DNA from: Streptomyces stelliscabiei
Lineage (GTDB): Bacteria; Actinomycetota; Actinomycetes; Streptomycetales; Streptomycetaceae
NCBI RefSeq assembly: GCF_014873495.1
Contig: NZ_JADBGF010000001.1
Span: forward strand, 2,542,001 to 2,606,000
DNA length: 64,000 nucleotides
Direction: 5' to 3'
Each line of letters starts with the position of its first letter. Positions within the stretch are counted from its first letter, which is position 1. The notes below the pieces were generated by a model. The model saw only the letters and a list, made by a program, of their open reading frames with translations. It had not been told where the DNA came from and searched no databases. The position numbers were made by a program, and so were the translations under genes. Positions 59,312 to 64,000 of this stretch are shown piece after piece.

Positions 59312-59862
59312 GGACGCACCTCCACGGGCGAGAAGTCACGGGACGGGGTCTGCTCGGCGGCGGCGGGCCCGAGCAGGGCCAGCTCGGGCGCGAGTTCGCG
59401 CAGCCGGGCCAGCGAGCGGTGGGTCGTGGACCGGACGGTCCCGACGGAGCACCCGAGGATCCGGGCGACCTCGCCCTCGGGCAGGTCCTCGAAGTAGCGG
59501 AGCACCAGCACGGTCCGCTGGCGGGCGGTGAGCCGGGCCAGCGCCCCGCGCATCACCAGCCGCAGTTCCACCCCGGCCGCCCCGTCGGCGGCGCCGCTCT
59601 CGGGCGGCTCGGCGACGGTCAGCTCCCGGCGCCGCCACTTCAGCCGCCACCGGCTGACCTGCTGCCGGTAGATGATCCGCCGTACGTACGCCTCAGGCTC
59701 GTCGATCCGCTGCCAGCGTCCGGCGGCCTTGATCAGCGCGTTCTGCAGCAGGTCCTCGCCGGCGTGCCGGTCCCCGCCGCTCAGCAGTACGGCCGTCTTC
59801 AGCAGAGCGGACGACCGCCCCGCCACGAATTCCCGGAAACTCTCCTGCCCCGCGGCATCCAT
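59308..59862 (-). CDS. SigE-family ECF sigma factor
   Basis: 184 residues. Region 2 (FREFVAGRSSALLKTAVLL, DLLQNALIKAAGRWQRID) and region 4 (LARLTARQRTVLVLRYFED, GCSVGTVRSTTHRSLARLREL) with the Streptomyces SigE-family pattern. ATG 59862, with GAGAAGG 5 nt upstream, is preferred to the upstream GTG 59868. Second sigma/partner pair of the window. Confidence 0.9.
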   Translation of the reverse strand: MDAAGQESFREFVAGRSSALLKTAVLLSGGDRHAGEDLLQNALIKAAGRWQRIDEPEAYVRRIIYRQQVSRWRLKWRRRELTVAEPPESGAADGAAGVELRLVMRGALARLTARQRTVLVLRYFEDLPEGEVARILGCSVGTVRSTTHRSLARLRELAPELALLGPAAAEQTPSRDFSPVEVRP

Positions 59863-59997
59863 CGTCACCTTCTCTTCCCTGGCGGGCCCCGTGTCCCGCC
59901 CCTGTGCCCCTAGTGACGCGCGGACCCGCGCCCGGCTATGCCGCCCCGGGGAAGAAAGTCGTGCGGGTGGTGGAGAACGGATGGTGGGGAACGCCGC

Positions 59998-60030
59998 GGG
60001 CCCGCACGCGCGTCGAGCGCGTACGGGCCC
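59998..60030. terminator. Terminator
   Basis: GGGCCCGCACGCGC / GCGCGTACGGGCCC, 14-bp stem with one mismatch, loop GTCGA, 22 bp below the small secreted gene. Confidence 0.75.
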
Positions 60031-60051
60031 GGATTCCCGACGGCGGCCGGG

Positions 60052-60291
60052 TCAGCCCCAGCGGTACCCGTCACCGAACAGCAGGGTGTGCTCCAGCACG
60101 TCCTCCATCGGGTCGTCGACCTGGCCGACGTTGACGAGCCCGATGCGGGGGCCGTTGTGCGAGGAGGTGTTGGTCTCGTCCGCGTACGCGGCCCCGGCCG
60201 GAAGCCAGCACAGCGTCGCCCCGGCCAGCACCCCCGTGACCACGCGCGCCACGCCCCTCGCCCGGTCGTTCCTCATCCCTCGGCCCCTCAT
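60052..60291 (-). CDS. Small secreted hypothetical protein
   Basis: 79 residues: a signal peptide (VARVVTGVLAGATLCWLPAG, cleavage near AYA-DE) and a 40-residue acidic mature part (DETNTSSHNGPRIGLVNVGQ...). ATG 60291 or 60276 may start it. I know no function. Its own terminator and codon bias support it as a gene. Confidence 0.6.
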   Translation of the reverse strand: MRGRGMRNDRARGVARVVTGVLAGATLCWLPAGAAYADETNTSSHNGPRIGLVNVGQVDDPMEDVLEHTLLFGDGYRWG

Positions 60292-60407
60292 CTCGTCGGC
60301 CCCTCGTTTCGTCGGCTCGGCAGCTGATCGGACTCCGTGTCCGCCCGTTCATCTGCCTGGACCGCGCGAAGGTCACGCCGAGTAACCCGTACGTGGGGCC
60401 TTGATGA

Positions 60408-61397
60408 TCAGTTGTGGCTGTGCAGGATCTCGTTCAGGCCGCCCCAGACCGCGTTGTTCGGGCGGGCCTCGACCGTGCCGGTGACCGAGTTGCGGCGGAA
60501 GAGGATGTTCGAGGCGCCGGAGAGGTCGCGGGCCTTGACGACCTGGCCGTCGGGCATGGTGACGCGGGTGCCGGCGGTGACGTAGAGGCCGGCCTCGACG
60601 ACGCACTCGTCGCCGAGGGCGATGCCGACGCCCGCCTCGGCGCCGATCAGGCAGCGCTCGCCGATGGAGATGATGACGTTGCCGCCGCCGGAGAGCGTGC
60701 CCATCGTGGAGGCGCCGCCGCCGATGTCCGAGCCGTCGCCGACGACGACGCCGGCGGAGATCCGGCCCTCGACCATGGACGTGCCGAGGGTGCCCGCGTT
60801 GAAGTTGACGAAGCCCTCGTGCATGACCGTGGTGCCCTCGGCGAGGTGCGCGCCGAGGCGGACGCGGTCGGCGTCGGCGATCCGGACGCCCTTGGGGGCG
60901 ACGTAGTCCGTCATGCGCGGGAACTTGTCGATCGAGGTGACCTGGAGGTGCAGGCCCTCGGCGCGGGCGTTGAGGCGCACCTTCTCGATGTCGTCGACGG
61001 CGACCGGGCCGAGCGAGGTCCAGGCGACGTTGGCGAGGAGGCCGAAGACGCCGTCCAGGCTCTGGCCGTGCGGCTTGACCAGGCGGTGGGAGAGCAGGTG
61101 GAGGCGCAGGTAGGCGTCGTGCGTGTCGAGCGGCTTCTCGTCGAGCGAGGAGATGACCGTGCGGACCGCGACGACCTCGACGCCCCGGCGCGCGTCCTGA
61201 CCGAGCGCGGCGGTCGCGCCCCCGCCCAGCAGTTCGGCGGCCCGCTCGGCGGTCAGCCGCTCGGTGCCGGACGGGCCGGGCTCGGCCGCCAGCTCGGGCG
61301 CGGGGTACCAGGTGTCGAGAACGGTGCCGTCGGCGGCGATCGTGGCGAGGCCGGCGGCCACGGCGCCGGTGGAGCGGGGAGCAGTCGTGTCGGTCAT
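60408..61397 (-). CDS. dapD: Tetrahydrodipicolinate N-succinyltransferase
   Basis: 329 residues. A helical N-terminal domain is followed by a left-handed beta-helix built of hexapeptides ([54 protein letters not shown]) and ends in the actinobacterial-type [11 protein letters not shown]. It succinylates tetrahydrodipicolinate in lysine/diaminopimelate synthesis. A TAGGTT -10 box ends 6 bp before ATG 61397, so the message is probably leaderless. Its ATG also overlaps the stop of a truncated sigma frame. Confidence 0.93.
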   Translation of the reverse strand: MTDTTAPRSTGAVAAGLATIAADGTVLDTWYPAPELAAEPGPSGTERLTAERAAELLGGGATAALGQDARRGVEVVAVRTVISSLDEKPLDTHDAYLRLHLLSHRLVKPHGQSLDGVFGLLANVAWTSLGPVAVDDIEKVRLNARAEGLHLQVTSIDKFPRMTDYVAPKGVRIADADRVRLGAHLAEGTTVMHEGFVNFNAGTLGTSMVEGRISAGVVVGDGSDIGGGASTMGTLSGGGNVIISIGERCLIGAEAGVGIALGDECVVEAGLYVTAGTRVTMPDGQVVKARDLSGASNILFRRNSVTGTVEARPNNAVWGGLNEILHSHN

Positions 61398-61852
61398 GAG
61401 GGCAACCTAACCGTCCGGGGCCGGTACGGGCCAACCCACGACGCGGCCGTCTCAGGAGCCGGGCACTTTACGGACATACGACACCGGGCGGCCCGCCCAC
61501 CCCCGTGGGACGGGCCGCCCTCGTTCGGGGGCGCCGGCGCCCGCAGGGCCCGGACTTGCGTACGGCGGTGCTTGCCGATGAGGTTGCCCGCGATGCCGTA
61601 CAGCCAGGGGCGGGCGTCGGCCCGGGTCCGGTCGTAGCGGCCCCGGATGCGGAACGCCGCCAGGAAGGTGTCGGTGGTGAGGTCGTCGGCGATGCCGTCG
61701 CCGAGTCGCCGGGCCACGTACCGGTGGATGTCCGGCGCGTAGCGGTCGTAGAGCCGTGCGAACAGCTCGGGCTGTTCCAGGGATGGGGCGACGACCTCGG
61801 CGTCGTCCTCGACCTGCGCCTGCGCCTGCGCCTGCGGCGGTAATCCGCTCAC
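61394..61852 (-). pseudogene. Truncated ECF sigma factor (region 2 only)
   Basis: 152 codons from GTG 61852 (GGGGGAG upstream). After a Gln/Ala repeat (QAQAQAQ), sigma region 2 is complete (LFARLYDRYAPDIHRYVARR, TDTFLAAFRIRGRYD, PWLYGIAGNLIGKHRR), but region 4 is absent: the frame continues into low-complexity sequence and a terminator. Codon 4 is TTA. Its final TGA overlaps the dapD ATG, perhaps by chance. It is likely a decayed gene. Confidence 0.65.
61486..61520. terminator. Hairpin inside the truncated sigma frame
   Basis: GGGCGGCCCGCCC pairs with GGGACGGGCCGCCC, with an A bulge. It would end transcription of the sigma remnant before dapD. Confidence 0.6.
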
Positions 61853-61971
61853 CGGGTTCTCCCCCACCCGGCACCCTGCTCGTCACGGGTTCCCCCTCTG
61901 CTTCGCCGTGTTCTGTCACCCCCTGTTCCCCGTCGGGCCGAGGAAGGTTCACGGCTCGCGCGCGGGTCTGT

Positions 61972-62508
61972 TCAGGGAATCACCCGCGCCAGCACCTCCC
62001 GCGCGTACTCCTCGTCGTACGGCGTCCCCGTCAGCAGGACCTGCAGACAGATGCCGTCGACCAGCGCGACCAGCGCCCGCGCGGTCACCGGGTCGGTGCG
62101 GCGGGCGAGCGTGTCGGCGAAGGCGCGGGCCCACTCGTCGGCGACGGGTCGCAGCGCGGGTCGGCGCAGGGCGGCGAGATACAGCTCGTACTCCACCTCC
62201 AGGCCCGTCCGGTCGCCGCTGAACCACTCCCCGCCCAGCGCGGCCAGTTCGGCGGCGAGGTCGGTGCTCGGGTCGCGCAGGGCCTCGCGCGCGGCGACGG
62301 CCTTCGCGAAGCCCTCGTTGGCCTGGCGCAGCGCGGCGACCATCAGATCGTCGAGGGTCTTGAAGTGGTACGTCGTCGAGCCGAGCGGTACGTCCGCCTC
62401 GGCGGCCACGCTGCGGTGGCTCAGCCCGGCGATGCCCTTCGCCCCCACGACCCGGATCGCGGCGTCGATGATCCGCTGCCGCCGCTCGGGGTCGTAACGC
62501 CGGGCCAT
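61972..62508 (-). CDS. TetR-family repressor of the SMR pump
   Basis: 178 residues. TetR HTH (about 8-55: RRQRIIDAAIRVVGAKG, HRSVAAEADVPLGSTTYHFKTLDDL) and a C-terminal ligand domain (YELYLAALRRPALRPVADEW). It is co-transcribed with the SMR gene: stop TGA and ATG share a base (TGATG). Two operator-like palindromes overlap the operon start. Confidence 0.92.
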   Translation of the reverse strand: MARRYDPERRQRIIDAAIRVVGAKGIAGLSHRSVAAEADVPLGSTTYHFKTLDDLMVAALRQANEGFAKAVAAREALRDPSTDLAAELAALGGEWFSGDRTGLEVEYELYLAALRRPALRPVADEWARAFADTLARRTDPVTARALVALVDGICLQVLLTGTPYDEEYAREVLARVIP

Positions 62509-62828
62509 CAGTGGGCGCCTCCCAGGTTCAGCACCACCACTCCCGCGACGATCAGCACGATCCCGGCGATCTTGGCGAAGCTCAGCCCCTCCCCGAAGAG
62601 GACCAGCCCGAGCGCGGCGACGGTCGCGGTGCCGACGCCGGACCAGATCGCGTACGCCGTGCCGATGGACATCGACTTCAACGCCTGGGCGAGCAGCACG
62701 AAGGAGACGAGGTACCCCACGCCGGTGACGACCGACGGCCACACCTTGCTGAAGCCCTCGCTGTACTTCATGGCGGTGGTGGCGGCCACTTCGGCGGCTA
62801 TGGCGCCGGCGAGCAACAGATATCCCAT
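62508..62828 (-). CDS. SMR-family multidrug/guanidinium-type efflux protein
   Basis: 106 residues, four membrane helices. The essential membrane Glu is in IAAEVAATTAMKYSEGF; other SMR marks are AYAIWSGVGTATVA and LFGEGLSFAKIAGI. It exports cationic drugs or guanidinium-like compounds as an antiparallel dimer. ATG 62828 lies inside an operator; no ribosome site is clear, so translation may be leaderless. Confidence 0.92.
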   Translation of the reverse strand: MGYLLLAGAIAAEVAATTAMKYSEGFSKVWPSVVTGVGYLVSFVLLAQALKSMSIGTAYAIWSGVGTATVAALGLVLFGEGLSFAKIAGIVLIVAGVVVLNLGGAH

Positions 62829-62867
62829 GTGTACGAGCGTACACATCATATGTACGGATGTACACAT
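62827..62867. promoter_or_regulatory. Tandem TetR operators
   Basis: ATGTGTACGAGCGTACACAT (62827-62846) is palindromic with 9-bp arms. A second, imperfect copy ATATGTACGGATGTACACAT follows at 62848-62867. The sites are 21 bp apart, two turns of DNA. The first covers part of the SMR start codon. Confidence 0.8.
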
Positions 62868-63123
62868 CGAGTGTAGTGGCTCGCTTATGGGCGGAATTGG
62901 CCGCCGCCGCCCCCCAAGAGGCCCTCGTTTCGGGGCCGTTCCGTTATGGAAGCGCTCACTGAAAGGGCTCCCCGGGCGTCACTTGGTGAACTACTGTTTC
63001 AACGGTCAATCTCCCGAATGTGTGACGACCGCCAGGGTTTGCACACACCGGTGACACGTAACACCCTCCCTGATCCGCATGACGAATTTGCGTCCGCCTG
63101 TGGCGACGCCGAGGGAACCGCGC

Positions 63124-64000
63124 ATGCCGCCGACTAAGCCCGGACCTGATCCGGACCAGACCCCGCCCAGCCTTCCGATGCTCAGATCCGCGAAGGTGTG
63201 GGAGACCGGGGTCGCCCCGAACGACACCCGTATACCGGGCACCCGCCGCCTCTGGCTGGCCGGTGCCCTCGCTCTCGCCGTGGTCTCCTCCTGCGTCACG
63301 GCGATCACCCTCCAGGCCTCGGGACCTGACCACTCGTCGGACAAGAACGCACGCACCACCGCCGCCGACGACCGGGTTCCCACCGCGTCCCTCCCGCCCA
63401 CGTCGCCCCCCGCGACCTCGGCACCGGACGGCAAGAGCGGTCTGTCGGAGCCTCAGGGCTCCGAGGACGACCCCAAGAAGGACGGGAACAAGAGCAAGGG
63501 CGAGGACTCCAAGGGCTCCAAGGGCTCCGGCTCGTCCGACGACAAGCAGCAGGGCGGCTCCAAGCCGACCGCCAAGCCGTCGAAGACGACCTCGCCCGCC
63601 AAGAACCCGCCGTCCTCGTCGACCACCCGCAAGTCCGTCCAGGCGGTCAACTACCCGGACCGGTACTGGCACCTGAGCAACGGCGCGATCCGGCTCGACT
63701 CGGTGGGCTCGTACAGCGGAGGCGAGACCAGGGAGGACTCCTCCTTCAAGGTGGTCTCCGGGCTCGCCAAGTCCTCCTGCTACTCCTTCAAGATGGCGGA
63801 CGGCCGCTACGTACGGCACCAGAGCTTCCGGCTCCGCGTCAGCGGCAACGACGGCTCGGAACTCTTCCGCCAGGACGCCACCTTCTGCCCCATGCAGTCC
63901 CCGTACTCGGACGCCGTGATGCTTCAGGCGGTCAACTACCCCGACCGCTTCCTGCGCCACAAGAACTTCGAGCTGGTCCTGGACCCGTACGGCTACAACA
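63124..64000 (+). CDS. Membrane-anchored AbfB-domain (CBM42-like) protein, 5' part
   Basis: 292 codons visible; it runs off the right edge. A cytoplasmic N terminus (about 1-40), one membrane helix (LWLAGALALAVVSSCVTAIT, about 43-62) and a Ser/Lys/Pro stalk (about 65-175) lead to an AbfB beta-trefoil with repeats QAVNYPDRYWHLSNGAIRLD and QAVNYPDRFLRHKNFELVLD. AbfB domains bind arabinofuranose side chains, so this may hold arabinoxylan or pectic arabinan at the cell surface. ATG 63124 follows GAGGG. Confidence 0.85.
   Translation, partial: MPPTKPGPDPDQTPPSLPMLRSAKVWETGVAPNDTRIPGTRRLWLAGALALAVVSSCVTAITLQASGPDHSSDKNARTTAADDRVPTASLPPTSPPATSAPDGKSGLSEPQGSEDDPKKDGNKSKGEDSKGSKGSGSSDDKQQGGSKPTAKPSKTTSPAKNPPSSSTTRKSVQAVNYPDRYWHLSNGAIRLDSVGSYSGGETREDSSFKVVSGLAKSSCYSFKMADGRYVRHQSFRLRVSGNDGSELFRQDATFCPMQSPYSDAVMLQAVNYPDRFLRHKNFELVLDPYGYN

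Overview
The DNA is very GC-rich with strong third-position GC bias, many ATGA/GTGA-coupled genes, Tat-secreted enzymes, TTGACN-N17/18-TAGNNT promoters and a rare TTA codon. All of this points to a Streptomyces chromosome. No CRISPR array, integrase, transposase or canonical tRNA gene was seen.

Region 1 (1-6.3 kb): the start of an aldehyde dehydrogenase (probably 2-oxoglutarate-semialdehyde dehydrogenase) divergent from an IclR regulator, a penicillin-binding protein, a purine-type NCS2 permease, and an ECF sigma factor overlapping a membrane-anchored partner.

Region 2 (6.3-28.3 kb): a pectin-utilisation locus on the reverse strand. Read 5' to 3', a GntR regulator, a KdgD-like aldolase-fold dehydratase and an L-arabinonate-dehydratase-like enzyme are followed by about fifteen co-directional genes: two ABC permeases, a PL1 pectate lyase, a Gfo/Idh/MocA oxidoreductase, a PmoA-family protein, GH43, a PL1-CE8 fusion, the sugar-binding lipoprotein, a CE12 esterase, another PL1 lyase, two CE8 pectin methylesterases, an alpha/beta hydrolase and two PL9 lyases. 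Most junctions are stop/start overlaps. One PL9 copy has Glu where the catalytic Lys should be, and the PL1-CE8 gene carries a TTA codon.

Region 3 (28.4-40.6 kb): metallo-hydrolase, TIGR03086 and MFS genes, a dihydrofolate-reductase remnant, then a uronate module (kdgD coupled to an uncharacterised TIM-barrel-like gene, divergent from udh) and a DeoR-ABC-polyol dehydrogenase operon. Udh, the dehydratases and the aldehyde dehydrogenase at the left edge would together send galacturonate, and perhaps arabinose, to 2-oxoglutarate. No lactonase or galactarate dehydratase is visible, and neither transporter has its own ATPase.

Region 4 (40.7-50 kb): TerD-domain protein, ACC deaminase with GntR, and the most striking locus: a Ro60/Rsr (TROVE-vWA) gene preceded by two tandem candidate Y RNAs. 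Each contains a circularly permuted tRNA-like fold, one Thr-like with an encoded CCA and one Leu-like with a long variable arm. Both share the element GGTGCGNAGGCAG, which resembles the Ro-binding strand of Y RNAs. Next come phoX with a PHO box and a 512-residue protein of unknown function.

Region 5 (50-64 kb): secreted nuclease/phosphatase, ArsR-SRPBCC pair, monooxygenase-like protein, YihY, holin-like and DUF3618 proteins, dapA, a second ECF sigma/partner pair, dapD beside a truncated sigma gene, a TetR-SMR efflux operon with tandem operators over its start codon, and the start of an AbfB-domain surface protein.
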